In this document: piece after piece, positions 20,959 through 30,351 of the stretch
Numbering within the stretch: position 1 is the stretch's first letter
How the letters are laid out: each line of letters starts with the position of its first letter
Assembly: GCA_024734495.1 (NCBI GenBank)
Contig: JALMQS010000552.1
Span: 1 to 64,000, forward strand
DNA length: 64,000 bases
Reading direction: 5' to 3'
From: Forficula auricularia
Lineage: Eukaryota; Arthropoda; Insecta; Dermaptera; Forficulidae
Notes under the pieces: generated by a model
What the model was told of the DNA's origin: nothing
The model's database searches: none
Seen by the model: only the letters and a program-made list of their open reading frames with translations
Made by a program: the position numbers and the translations under genes

Positions 20959-21699
20959 ACACCAATACCACGCTTTGCGTCGTTTCGTTTTGCGTTTTTT
21001 TCGAAGTTGCGTCGCTTCTTAATTAGTACTAATTTTCACTGTGCGTCGTTAGATTTTCGAGGTTGCGTTGTTTTGGGTTCGAGTCTTTAATTTTTTTTTT
21101 TGAAATTTTCTTTTTTTTCTAAAAGATGGCACCACTTTTGTTTCTAATTGCATGCCATCAAAACTCGGGGATTCCCTTTCTAACTGAAAATCAACGCAAT
21201 TTTAATACAGTTTTATTTTCACTTTGTTTTGCTAATTTTAGAGTTCAGTTTCAATTAGTGTGTTGTGCTTTTTTTAAAAGAGAATAATAAATTTTTATAA
21301 ATTTCTACGGGTTGTTTCTGGTTACAAAAAAGGTAAATATTTTTCCAATTTATTTATTGGCAGAGTTATATTATTTTTTTTACATACACTTGTAATTTTA
21401 CACTATGGACTCATCAGACAGTGATTAATTTTAATTTTGTTTTTCATAAATTAATTGAATAGTTTATTTTGTTTTAATTGAATACGTTTTTTTTTTGTTT
21501 TTTGTATGTATGTAATAAAATTTTATATTATTTTTGTTTTTTAAATGTTTACTTTGTTCAATTTTCTTTTTAAAAAGTAGTATTTTCGTAACCCTGAACC
21601 TATCTTCGATCTTTACATGGTTTGCTATAGAAAATCTTAATTCACTTTGCGTCGTGTTTTTTTGGAACGTAACCCCGACGCAAAGTGAGGTATTGGTGT
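20959..21699. mobile_element. TIR element with repeated GCGTCG sub-terminal motifs
   Basis: CACCAATACCACGCTTTGCG at 20960 mirrors CGCAAAGTGAGGTATTGGTG ending 21698; 21 of 23 terminal positions pair. Copies of TTGCGTCG-like motifs crowd the left end (near 20976, 20991, 21007, 21043, 21064) and recur at the right (near 21650, 21675). Such arrays are typical of transposase-binding sub-terminal repeats. No transposase frame seen; superfamily unknown. No second copy in the window. Confidence 0.6.
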
Positions 21700-21749
21700 A
21701 TTTTGTTTCGATTAGAAGCAAAGTTAAAATCTTAGAAGAAAAAATTTTT

Positions 21750-22389
21750 TAATTTTAAATCTTCCAAGCCTAATGACCTTTTTTTCCCTTTTTGCCTTGT
21801 CTTTTATTCATATCTTGGGTCATTATAAAATCCGCTAGAGGTATTAGAAGCCACCTCAAGGTGTTAGACAAGTTGAGATGAAATCGATCATGCTTCTCTA
21901 CATTTTGCACCCTTTCAACTAATCAATCTGACCTAAACGGCCTTCTGCGTAGTTTCCAAGGATCAGTTAGCACAAGGGATGAGAAACGTTGATTACTAGG
22001 CCAATCATAAATACGAAATCACTGACCTTCCGCACGCGCACGGGTGCCAAACGTCCTGCTTTTAATACATGGGCGATAAAACACAAATATTTATTTTCAT
22101 CGTTAAAAAGATGGAAACGTAATGATAAGGCGTTTTGGTCACTGGCGGTGATAAGGGCTTCATGCGCAGACATCGACAACGACATACAAGTAAGTGGAGA
22201 CACGCACGAGTGCGTGTTTCTAATGGTATAATCTAAAGGCGGATATATGTCCTAAGCAAATTGACCGATCTCCAACTTAACGACCGTATACTTATCTCTC
22301 CTGATGCGGTGACAAAGGGTAGCAGGTATTCAGAAGAGAAATTTCCATTGGATACAAAAGAGAAAACTAGAAAAAATAAGTAAAGGAAA
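21750..22389 (+). other. Single-copy island with an exon-like ORF
   Basis: The frame from 21989 (MITRPIINTKSLTFRTRTGA, then LKRWKRNDKAFWSLAVIRAS) is basic and ends at a consensus donor, CATACAAGTAAGTGG, near 22187-22201. A 78-codon frame also exists on the other strand. No similarity recognised. I record it as a possible 5' exon. Confidence 0.25.
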
Positions 22390-22505
22390 ATAAATGAGGT
22401 TGCCCCCTGCTTGATGTAAATAAACACATACATATGTATGGTATAAATATAATTTAATTGTTAGAGTCTATAGTATCGAAGGTTTGACCTTCATCATCAG
22501 ATCGG
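22390..22505 (-). pseudogene. HH-A element with dead hammerhead
   Basis: Minus strand: CTGATGA and a perfect stem II GAAGGT/ACCTTC with CAA loop, but GATA replaces GAAA and the cleavage triplet is changed to GAC (22463-22503). The tail lies to its left (GAGGTTGCCCCCTGCTTGAT on the plus strand). Confidence 0.6.
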
Positions 22506-22613
22506 GTCGTTGCTAAACTTTATCCAAAGTCATTTGAAATATTGATATTTTTATTCCTTTATTATTAATCTGGTATCACTTGCTATTTGCAGGTCATATT
22601 GGCTTGAATTCAA

Positions 22614-22968
22614 AAATAGTGATCGATTCTCATGTAATACTCGAGGAATAACTATTCTACACTGGATTTTAAACGTTTCGGTTATTATTGGTAACCATTG
22701 CTGAAGACATGGAGGAATCGGGTTAAAATCAAATATAGCCATCGATTCTCATCTATTACTTGAGGAATAACAATTCTACATTGAATTTATGACGTTTCGA
22801 TTATTATTGGTAACCATTGATTAAGACATGGAGGAATCGACTTAAAATCAAAAATAACAATGGATTCTATTCAATACTAGAGGAATAACCTTATTGCATT
22901 CCATTTTTGATGTTTTGACTATTTATGGTAACCTCTACTGAAAACGTGGAAGAATCGACTTAAAATCA
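22614..22968. repeat. Tandem repeat, three 119-bp units, hammerhead-like on the minus strand
   Basis: Three diverged units start near 22614, 22732 and 22850 (each with GATTCT, GAGGAATAAC, TGGTAACC, GGAAGAATCGACTTAAAATC-like sequence). On the minus strand each has GGTTACCAATAATAACC then CGAAACGTT or CGAAACGTC, that is a stem II, GAAA and ACGT pattern like HH-C/HH-D. The CTGANGA core is not convincing in any unit. Monomer tandem arrays are how some animal hammerhead repeats occur, so this may be a decayed array. Confidence 0.55.
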
Positions 22969-22974
22969 AAAAGA

Positions 22975-23280
22975 CTAAATTCTTTTATGGTAAACAACTC
23001 AAGCTTGAGTTACAATACTTCCCGATGCTTCGCCTTGGATAAAGTAAAAAGTGAAATATTTCTATCCCCTAATAATAAGAAGGAAAAACCTCCAAAAAAT
23101 TTTTGTAAATTATTAACAAAAATACAATTGCATAACTACGAATACAATTATTGTAATGTAAATTAATTTAAAAATAGAAAATATATCCCTGAGTGTTAGG
23201 GATAATCTTGTAAACATGTAAATTAAAAAATGTGGCCAATAAACACTTCTTAAAAAAAAGTATTTTAATTATAAATATTT
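22975..23280. other. AT-rich stretch, nothing recognised
   Basis: No ORF, structure or second copy noticed. Confidence 0.35.
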
Positions 23281-23450
23281 TATCTCGCTTATTATATGGA
23301 TAGCTTGCTATAACAACAAAACGAATTCATCTATACACATTCGGGTAATTGAACTCATGATAATTAATAGATATTTCTAATTAAATGACTGATAATTAAG
23401 GTTAAACCTTCGAAACTATAGATTTTAACAAATAAATTATATTTATACAT
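23281..23450 (+). pseudogene. HH-A element with dead hammerhead
   Basis: Body GGATAGCTTGCTATAACAAC and CATTCGGGTAATTGAACTCA, then a ribozyme at 23386-23425 with CTGATAA for CTGATGA and ATAGATT for ATAGTCT. Stem II AAGGT/ACCTT is kept. The AT linker leads straight into the MITE at 23451. Confidence 0.6.
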
Positions 23451-23702
23451 ATCGTCGCTGATCTTACAAACCCTCGTAAGTCCTAAATTCATTGTTTGCC
23501 AGAAAACAAGAAAAAACATTTTAAACAACAATACATACAAATACAATGCAATATTTATTATTTGTCCGTAGCGCGAAATTAAATTGGAATAGAATAATAA
23601 GGTTTCAATAGACAGATGCGCCGTGAAAAGTTGGTCGGTATAAACGTATAATACGTATTTGACCAAAAATAGGACTTCGAGATTTTGTAAGATCAGCGAC
23701 GA
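23451..23702 (-). mobile_element. TCGTCG MITE
   Basis: Ends ATCGTCGCTGATCTTACAAA and TTTTGTAAGATCAGCGACGA; interior matches the copy at 45798-46051 in reverse. Flanked by mirror-image HH-A linker sequence (TTTATACAT and ATGTATAAA). The 63-residue frame it shares with 45798 is a consequence of the repeat, not a gene. Confidence 0.75.
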
Positions 23703-23797
23703 TATGTATAAATATAATTTAATTGTTAGAGTCTATGACAGTGACAAGGGGGGGGGGGGGTATTAAAAATTGTTATGTCACAAAAGTCAAATTAAAA

Positions 23798-24109
23798 TTG
23801 GAGTAATTTTTGGAGACGGACTGATAAGTGAATTAAGTGGATATTGATGAGGCAGTCCAAAAAAGATATATTTAATTTGACTTAAGTGGATATCGATGAA
23901 CAGTCCAAAAAAGAAGAAGATAATTTACACTATCTTTTTATTCATAAAACCGACGTTTCGGAGCCTATTCCTCCTTCTTCAGGGTTTTGAAAAGTCAGTG
24001 AACAAAACCCTGGAGAAGGAGGGAATAGCCTCCGAAACGTCGGTTTTATGAATAAAAGATAGTGTAAATTATCTTCATCTTTTTTTGACTGCCTCATCGA
24101 TATCCACTT
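23798..24109. mobile_element. HH-C palindromic hammerhead element
   Basis: Arms about 23866-23993 and 24000-24117 are reverse complements (for example ACTATCTTTTTATTCATAAA with TTTATGAATAAAAGATAGT). It carries hammerheads at 23946-23988 (minus, intact) and 24004-24046 (plus, CTGGAGA for CTGAAGA, dead). AAGTCAAATTAAAA occurs at 23784-23797 and 24110-24123 and may be a 14-bp target duplication, though part of it also belongs to the arm. The left arm has a partial tandem duplication (GCAGTCCAAAAAAG twice). Confidence 0.65.
23946..23988 (-). ncRNA. Hammerhead ribozyme HH-C, intact
   Basis: Minus strand: stem I AAAACC/GGTTTT, CTGAAGA (complement of 23976-23982), stem II GGAG/CTCC, GAAA, ACGTC, cleavage expected after that C (complement of 23952). 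Stem III is the self-complementary ACGT only. Confidence 0.7.
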
Positions 24110-24579
24110 AAGTCAAATTAAAAAAAATTTAAAAATTTTCAAATATATTTATTAGATTTCATGATATGAATAAAAATAAAGTTAAACTTAAAATATATTA
24201 AATCAATTTAGTTAAGTTTAATTTATAAAAAAAAATTCTACAATTATTAAATTATAGGGTATACAAGTGATAGTGTGACGTCACAATACAGGGGGGCTCA
24301 ATGAAAATGTGACAGAATGTGACACAGGGGGTGGAGGGTCTAAAAATCTTGAAATTAGTGTTACGTAATTTATGGACGGCCTCCAAGGTGCGTTCCTACC
24401 TTTGTTATAAAAACTTTATATAAGATATAAATTTGCATTTATTCCAATAAAAACATAAATATTCCATATAAAATATAACGTATTTGTATTATCATCGAAT
24501 TTAGCATTGGCTCGCGGAACCCCTAAAGGATTTGAGTGGAACCCCGGGGTTCCGCGGAACATAGGTTGAAGAACACTTG

Positions 24580-25101
24580 TCTATAGAATCAAAGGTTTGA
24601 CCTTCATCATTAGTCTTTTAATTAGAAATATTTTATCTCGTTTATTATATGGCTAGCTTGCTATAACAACAAAACCAATTCATCTATACACATTCGGGTA
24701 ATCGTGAGAATTAATATTTATTTTTTATTAAAAGATTGATGATTATGGTCAAACCTTCTGAAACTATAGACTTTAACAAATAAATTATATTTATATATAT
24801 ATTCGTTATATTTATGTATGTGTTTATTTGCATCAAGCAGAGGACAACTCCATTGATTTCTCTTTATAAATATTTTTTTTGTTATGTGGATAGCTTACTA
24901 TAACAACAAAATGAATTTATTTATATCCAATCGGGTATTTGAACCATAACAAACGTTTGTTATGTGACCAGCTTGCTATAAAAACAAAAGGAATTTATCT
25001 ATATATCCATTCATATAATTGGAACCATGATTGATATCTAATCCAGGGTAATTGAACACAGGTAAAAGAACAGTTTAACTATTTCTAAATAATAGACTGA
25101 T
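24580..25101 (+). mobile_element. HH-A elements, two degenerate ribozymes and body duplications
   Basis: A minus-strand ribozyme (24580-24618; CTAATGA) and a plus-strand one (24733-24776; TTGATGA) are both mutated in the core. Bodies with TTATGTGACCAGCTTGCTAT and a tail with TTTGCATCAAGCAGAGGACA follow. The last body runs to AATAGACTGAT, where the HH-E element has entered the next HH-A ribozyme. Confidence 0.6.
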
Positions 25102-25388
25102 TTTACTTAGAGAAAGTGGTGTAGGTTTTAGGTGAAACATGATATTAATTAATAAAGGGTGTGTAGTTTCACAGTGAATGAAATAAAACTCAAAGAGGTT
25201 TATACAAACTCAATTTCGGATTATTAGTCCATCATTAGAGTTTACAAGTTAAAAAAACTTTAAAAAAAGTTTTTTAACTTGTAAACTCCTGATGATGGAC
25301 TAATAATCCGAAATATATTGAGTTTGTATAAACCTCTTTGAGTTTTATTTCATTCACTGTGAAACTACACACCCTTTACTTTATTAAT
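25102..25388 (-). mobile_element. HH-E palindromic hammerhead element inserted in an HH-A ribozyme, 12-bp target duplication
   Basis: TAATAGACTGAT stands at 25090-25101 and again at 25389-25400. Arms are reverse complements (CAAAGAGGTTTATACAAACT against TTTGTATAAACCTCTTTG). The minus ribozyme (25206-25247) has CTAATGA and lacks TATAT; the plus one (25283-25325) is intact. The left side extends further (ACTTAGAGAAAGTGGTGTAG). A 51-bp insert at 30832-30882 ends at the same point, marking this as the element's 3' end. Confidence 0.8.
25283..25325 (+). ncRNA. Hammerhead ribozyme HH-E, intact, six-pair stem I
   Basis: Stem I AAACTC (25283-25288) pairs with GAGTTT (25320-25325). Core CTGATGA 25289-25295, one unpaired T, stem II GGA/TCC (25297-25299, 25307-25309), GAAA 25310-25313, then TATATT with cleavage after 25319. 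Stem III ATATAT is self-complementary. Of all copies here this has the best stem I. Confidence 0.75.
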
Positions 25389-25391
25389 TAA

Positions 25392-25434
25392 TAGACTGAT
25401 GATGAAAGTCAAACCTTCGAAATTATAGTCTCTA
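25392..25434 (+). ncRNA. Hammerhead ribozyme HH-A, intact
   Basis: Stem I TAGA/TCTA (25392-25395, 25431-25434), CTGATGA 25396-25402, GAAA 25419-25422, TTATAGTC with cleavage after 25430. Stem II has a central A-C mismatch. Its first five core bases lie in the target duplication of the HH-E insertion, which rebuilt the core. Confidence 0.65.
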
Positions 25435-25493
25435 ACAAATGAATTAGCAATGAACTTTTACTGGCTTAGTGCTTACTGAATGTTTTTAGTTAT

Positions 25494-25551
25494 AATGGAG
25501 GATGTAATTAAAATTACTGGAAATAAGCAAATTTTTAATTACATCCTTCAT
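25494..25551. repeat. Short inverted repeat
   Basis: TAATGGAGGATGTAATTAAA mirrors TTTAATTACATCCTTCATTA around a 13-bp loop. Confidence 0.6.
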
Positions 25552-25559
25552 TATAACAA

Positions 25560-25992
25560 ATTAATTATATATATTTTTAAATTGAAAGTTTTTGCCGAGA
25601 GTAGCAGAATTTTTATATTGAAGGAGACAATAAAAGAGTGTGTCTTCTGCTGGAATTATAAATTTTATTTATTTATAACGAGACTAGTAGATTCGAGGGC
25701 TTTGCCCTTCATCAGTCTATTACAATGATATTCACAGGAATTAATTTATGAATGAAAGGTTAACATCTTTCATGTGGTTAGGTTAAGAAATTCTTAATTA
25801 ATTTCTTAACTAATTTCTTAACCTAACCACATAAAAGATGTTAACCTTTCATTCATAAATTAATTCCTGTGAATACATTGTAATAGACTGATGAAGAGGG
25901 CAAAGCCCTCGAAACTATAGTCTCGTTATAAATAAATAAAATTTATAATTCCAGCAGAAGACACACTCTTTTATTGTCTCCTTCAATATATA
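25560..25992 (-). mobile_element. HH-B palindromic hammerhead element
   Basis: Arms about 25617-25790 and 25815-25985 are near-perfect reverse complements, centred near 25803 (TTAAGAAATTCTTAATTAA). The ribozymes lie at 25676-25722 (minus, GAAT for GAAA) and 25884-25928 (plus, intact). The left side carries the tail (TTTGCCGAGAGTAGCAGAAT). ATATATATTT on both sides may be a 10-bp target duplication, but the context is low-complexity. Confidence 0.75.
25884..25928 (+). ncRNA. Hammerhead ribozyme HH-B, intact with six-pair stem II
   Basis: CTGATGA 25888-25894, one unpaired A, stem II GAGGGC/GCCCTC with AAA loop (25896-25910), GAAA 25911-25914, CTATAGTC with cleavage after 25922. Stem III is the self-complementary ACTATAGT. 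Confidence 0.75.
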
Positions 25993-26199
25993 TTTATATT
26001 CGTTATACTAATATGTTGTTTATTTGCATCAAACTTACAACATATACTAGTAAATCATTTTACATATAATTAAATAAATGTCTATAACCTTCAAAATAGA
26101 GGAGGCTCTCTTAAAAAATTAAATTATAAAATTTTCAATCTGAAAAACCAAGTTAGCTGAAACTTAATATTATTCATGTTTAATATCACATTAGTAGTC

Positions 26200-26398
26200 A
26201 GATTGGCCGAGTGGTTAAAGTGCAAGCCTTCTAATCAAGCGCGGGTTCAAGCCTGACTCTCTTCAAATATTTGATCGGCTATAATCTGATTCCTTCAGGG
26301 GAAGGCAATGGGATACCACTGCTGTGAAAAATTTCCCCAGGATACTCTCCATTGTAATCGCCAACGCTCGGAATCGAGAATGGCACTTGAAGAAGAAT
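26200..26398 (+). mobile_element. tRNA-derived SINE (tRNA-Ser/Leu-like head) with 12-bp duplication
   Basis: A box TGGCCGAGTGGTTA (26219-26232) and B box GGGTTCAAGCC near 26250. The body holds GAAGGCAATGGGATACCACT and ends GGCACTTGAAGAAG. AATATCACATTA and AATATAACATTA flank it (one mismatch). The central GGCAATGG motif and end GGCACTT-AAGAAG are shared with the SINE at 32513. Confidence 0.75.
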
Positions 26399-26399
26399 A

Positions 26400-26700
26400 T
26401 AACATTACAAATATTACTATTTATTAAATAATAAAAATTCATTAACGATTTTAAATAAATTTATTAAATATTAAATATCAGAGAAGGGGTATGGAAAAGT
26501 TTTGTGGATAGTCACATCAATTTATTTTAAAGTAGATTTGAAAAATAGGTCGCTAAATGGGAAACTATCCTAAGAGAAGAAAGGAATTATTATATCAACA
26601 TATAATAAAAAAATTATCCCTAACACGTCGGATTTATTGGATGACAAGTACTCGTGCTATTCTTTCGTAATCGTTACTTAGTACGAATTAAATCACTCAG
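26400..26700. other. AT-rich stretch, nothing recognised
   Basis: No ORF, structured motif or second copy noticed. Confidence 0.35.
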
Positions 26701-26718
26701 CAGAAAAGGCTATTAAAT

Positions 26719-27055
26719 TGAAAAGTTTTTGTTTTGCCGAGAGTAGCAGAGTTGTTGATTCACAAAGAGAAACAAAGAGGTTGTCCTCTGCTTGATGCAA
26801 ATAAACATACACACATACATATCGAGATGATATATCTGTATATATATTATTTATTTGTTTGAGACTATAGTTTCGAAGACTTGGTCTTCATCATCAGTCT
26901 TTCTTCAATTATAAATGTTTTTCATGGAGTCAATATCCATATGGACTATAGTCTCAAACAAATAAATAATATATATACAGATATATCATCTCGATATATA
27001 TGTGTGTATGTTTATTTGCATCAAGCAGAGGACAACCTCTTTGTTTCTCTTTGTG
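26719..27055 (-). mobile_element. HH-A palindromic hammerhead element with 12-bp target duplication
   Basis: AGGCTATTAAAT at 26707-26718 and 27056-27067 bounds the element exactly. Left end carries the 3' tail (TTTTGCCGAGAGTAGCAGAG). Arms 26790-26870 and 26940-27010 mirror each other. The minus-strand ribozyme (26859-26900) is intact; in the right arm the CTGATGA core and stem II are gone though ACTATAGTCTCAAAC remains. No ORF. Confidence 0.8.
26859..26900 (-). ncRNA. Hammerhead ribozyme HH-A, intact, with compensated stem II
   Basis: Minus strand: CTGATGA (complement of 26891-26897), one unpaired T, stem II GAAGAC/GTCTTC with CAA loop, GAAA, CTATAGTC; cleavage after that C (complement of 26863). 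Compared with GAAGGT/ACCTTC in other HH-A copies, two pairs have changed on both sides and still pair. Confidence 0.75.
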
Positions 27056-27129
27056 AGGCTATTAAATATTATAAAATTTATAGAAATTTGCTTAATTAAC
27101 ACACATAAATCACTAATCTATCATCTATG

Positions 27130-27578
27130 TTCAAGTTCATGTAGTATTTCTTATTAATTTGTGAATGTTTTAGCCATTGATTAGCCAAAATGAAATTTTT
27201 TGGTCCCGATATGCACAAAAAAAAATTATTTATTGCACCTTGCTTTCTTTCGATTTTCTCCTTTCATGTTCTTTTCATTTCATGGATCGTTTCTATATAC
27301 ATAATATAATCTTTTTTGTGTCTGCATTTCTCCCATATTAATTATCTATATCTTTGATATTAGATTATACATTTGTCCATGACCTACCGTTCTCTAGTTG
27401 TTGTTTTTTTATCATTGCTTTATTTATTGAACTTTTTCGAATTATTTACATATCAAAATATAAATATAATTAAACACTAGTTATCGATTTGATATATGTA
27501 TTAAAAAATATTCCGCCAGTAAAGGAAAACCCGACCGAGTATGTTAAAAGGTAAAAATGTATAAAGAGTTCATAAAGA
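27130..27578. other. AT-rich stretch, nothing recognised
   Basis: No ORF, structured motif or second copy noticed. Confidence 0.35.
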
Positions 27579-28045
27579 GAAATCCATTAGAAATATGTTA
27601 TCTGTTATTTCTAATGGGGTTTAAACGAGGGGTGAACCGCAATTGGAATTAGGTCTACTCATACAAGTCTTTGGAATTATGTGGAATTATTTTGGAATTC
27701 ATTAGATAATGTCCCTTCATCCATTGTCTTTTGCTTGGAAATGAAAGAGGAAGTGGAAGTAGGTGTACACCATATTAAGTCGCGTTCACTCCTCGGGTTT
27801 AAAAGAGGAAAGAACCGCGACCTAATATCGTGTACACCTACTTCCATTTTCACTTTCATTTCCAATATTTCCAAAAATTCCAGTACTTTAAATACTAAAA
27901 TAATTCCAAATTCCAAAGACGTGTACACCTAATTCCAATCGTGGTTCACCCCTCGGGTGTAAACGTTTGTTATGTGACCAGCTTGCTATAACAACAAAAC
28001 GAATTTATCTACCAATATTCTATCTGATATTTGAACCCATGATTA
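27579..28045 (+). repeat. HH-A body fragment carrying a tandem MITE pair
   Basis: The HH-A phrase TTATCTGTTATTTCTAATGG lies left, TTATGTGACCAGCTTGCTAT right. The MITE pair at 27627-27954 splits them. Confidence 0.5.
27627..27954. mobile_element. Two inverted MITEs in tandem sharing 10-bp target repeats
   Basis: Unit 1 (27627-27794) begins GAGGGGTGAACCGC and ends GCGTTCACTCCTC; unit 2 (27805-27954) begins GAGGAAAGAACCGC and ends GTGGTTCACCCCTC. GGGTTTAAAC, GGGTTTAAAA and GGGTGTAAAC stand before, between and after them. The units are roughly reverse complements of each other (GAAGTAGGTGTACACC with GTGTACACCTACTTCC). The open frames on both strands are by-products. Confidence 0.7.
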
Positions 28046-28049
28046 AGTA

Positions 28050-28810
28050 AACAATTTTTTTTTTAGTGAATTCAGCCAGGAAAAGTTAAATGGTTATAGC
28101 TTTGGTAGTACGTCATACCTGCAACCCTAATCTGCTACTCATTAATCTCGGAATCACTAGATTCTGGAAATAATTGACGTTTTCCATTTATTTTTATTAT
28201 TAGAAGATCCCTAACCGGCATTGGTGTCAAATTATAATTCTTCTCCCTGGTGGTATTTATAAAATAGTATCTAACCATTGAATCAATGACAAGCTAATCG
28301 GATTTCCTATCTTATATTTTAATTATTCGCGACAATCTAAATCCTATTATCGCTGATTAGAATTTGAAAGATGTTCCGTAAGAGGAATCAAACAAGGGAA
28401 CAGAGAATATTGTTTTAAATTACCAAAATATTGGGTGCATTTCAATGTGGAATTGGGAGTTAGCGGTAAAGAAGAGGGTTGAATTATTTTCCTAATTATA
28501 TTTCCAATTAAATACCTTCAATTATGAAACTCTACAAGGGGCATTATCTTGATTAAAATATTGATTCCCGAGAAGACAGATTTCATGTAGGATTACACCA
28601 ATCTAACATCCCACTGAAAGCGTCCCCGAATTCAATTTGTTTTATTTTGTATTTTCCTACCCCCCATTCTCATTATTATCTGGAAATATAAGCTTTATGT
28701 ATAATTGCTAGATATAAGTCAATTAATGAAATTTTAGATAAATCGAATCAGTCTCACAACAATCGAGTATTTTTTTCAGATAAATAGATATTTAAATGAG
28801 AAAGTTGCTA
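28050..28810. other. Single-copy sequence, no gene recognised
   Basis: I find no second copy within the window and no convincing ORF. Composition is a little more balanced than the repeats. Confidence 0.3.
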
Positions 28811-28871
28811 CATTGAGTTCTTTGTAAGTTGGTGTTTTATAAAAAAAGATCGGACTCCACTTTATATGAAT

Positions 28872-29182
28872 CATAGAGTAATATAGAGTGGAAGGCTACC
28901 GGAAATCGAAAAAGTGCTCTCTAGCGACTGCAGGGCGAAAACTCTTAGTTCTTAAGAGCTATCCAAAGATCATAGAACATTCAAAGCCTTCGTAATAGAT
29001 AAAATATGGATACCCTTTATGTTATGTATTTATATATAATCGCATTTTTTACTCTTGGTAATGTCACCAAATTTGCCCCGGAGAGAGCGGTTTCCGTCAT
29101 TTTATTGCCTAATGGTTTCGCTCTGGTCTCGCCAGAGAGCTCTGTAACTTGTATGGAGCCTTCCACTCTATATTACAATATG
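28872..29182. mobile_element. TIR MITE with 8-bp duplication
   Basis: ATATGAAT at 28864-28871 and 29183-29190. Terminal repeats GTAATATAGAGTGGAAGGCT (28878) and AGCCTTCCACTCTATATTAC (to 29176) pair perfectly over 20 bp. The interior is GC-richer (GCCCCGGAGAGAGCGG) with no gene. An 8-bp duplication suggests hAT or P-like origin. Confidence 0.7.
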
Positions 29183-29311
29183 ATATGAATGTAAAACTCA
29201 ATGGTTCAAGTAATGAAAGACTACCAAAAAGATGAGAAAACAATATAAAGATGTTGGAGTAAGAAAAGGCAGGGGGAATAATTAAAGTTCAGAAGAGCTA
29301 TATATTACAAT

Positions 29312-30351
29312 CAGTGTCGTGCGGTCCATGGATGCTATGGATGCGGCGCATCCCTAAAATCTTAGAACATCAAGAGAATCTTAATAGCGTGTCATAATTA
29401 TATTAATTTCGTTTAGCTTTATTTCGCTTAGATTTAATTTAAAATTTATAGAACTTTGTAACGTTAGAATATGAATAGAATTTTCCAGATTTCATATTTG
29501 AATCATTTCCGCTATCTTATGGAATACTTTGATTTTATGAGGTTGAAAGTAAATTACTCGACGTCTGACTTTCATTTAAAAACTATAAATTGAATAAAAA
29601 GATTAATTGTGAACTAAAATATGTTTTGTCAGAAGTATTTGATTGCACTTGGCCGGTTTCTATAATTAATATTTTGTCTACCTCTTTATTAAATTGTTTT
29701 ACAGACAAACTGACGCGAAGGCTTGTCTAGCTATGTTCAAACCTGTCGTGGCACGCTCGCTATTTGCCAGTAGCTGCATCACTTCAGTCCTTTAAATGGC
29801 CACATCTCGATTCTGGGAGCCCATGGAATTTAGATAACTAGATCGGCAGATCAGTTAAGGTTATGTTTACTTCACGACGGACGGCGCGTCCCTGCCTAGT
29901 ATCTATTTGTACGCTCAAAATCAAAAAACTGGATACTCGATAATTAAAAAAAAACGAATAAAATCATTTTTTTGTTAATACATTATTATTATTATTATGA
30001 GAACGTCAAAAACAATTTTATAATTAAGTAGATAAAATATTAAAAAAACAAAGAGGCCGTACTCGCAAACCATAGATATCGTAATTTTTTCCATATTACA
30101 TCCAAACTTATTATTTTATAGCAACGAAAAAAATACTTATTGAAAGTACTCAGTCAGAGCAACTAAGATAAAAAGGTGAATTATTTTTTCTGCCCGAGCT
30201 GTCTTTAATATCAAATGAAAAATCTAATGATAAATTTGAAAAATTATATTAAGCGGTCATTAATTTTACGAAGAATAAAATAAAATTTTCAGAAATGAAT
30301 GGTCCTTTTTTGGACAGCATCCTCTGGCTAAAAACTCACCACCGGCCCCTG
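29312..30351. mobile_element. Non-autonomous hAT element with perfect 8-bp duplication
   Basis: ATTACAAT at 29304-29311 and 30352-30359. Ends CAGTGTCGTGCGG and CCACCGGCCCCTG agree at 9 of 13 when mirrored. No transposase frame in 1040 bp. Confidence 0.8.

Larger units (their letters stand above)
23739..24580. mobile_element. hAT-like element inserted in an HH-A copy
   Basis: Right end GGTTGAAGAACACTT with GCGGAACCCC/GGGGTTCCGC just inside; left end CAGTGACAAGG, running into 13 G residues (23748-23760). Flanks GTCTATGA and GTCTATAG support an 8-bp duplication with two changes. It separates GTTAGAGTCTAT from TCTATAGAATC, which are contiguous in other HH-A copies. Contains an HH-C element. Confidence 0.55.

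Noticed and set aside
22600..22980. CRISPR-like array
   Set aside because: Units are contiguous diverged tandem repeats without spacers in an animal-type genome.
23364..23666. Conserved 60-70 residue frame also found at 45836 (starts MVKYVLYVYTDQLF)
   Set aside because: Both lie inside copies of the TCGTCG MITE, so the match is due to the repeat. Other copies break the frame.
27677..27932. Two 83-codon ORFs on opposite strands at the same place
   Set aside because: Mirror frames produced by the palindromic MITE pair at 27627-27954.
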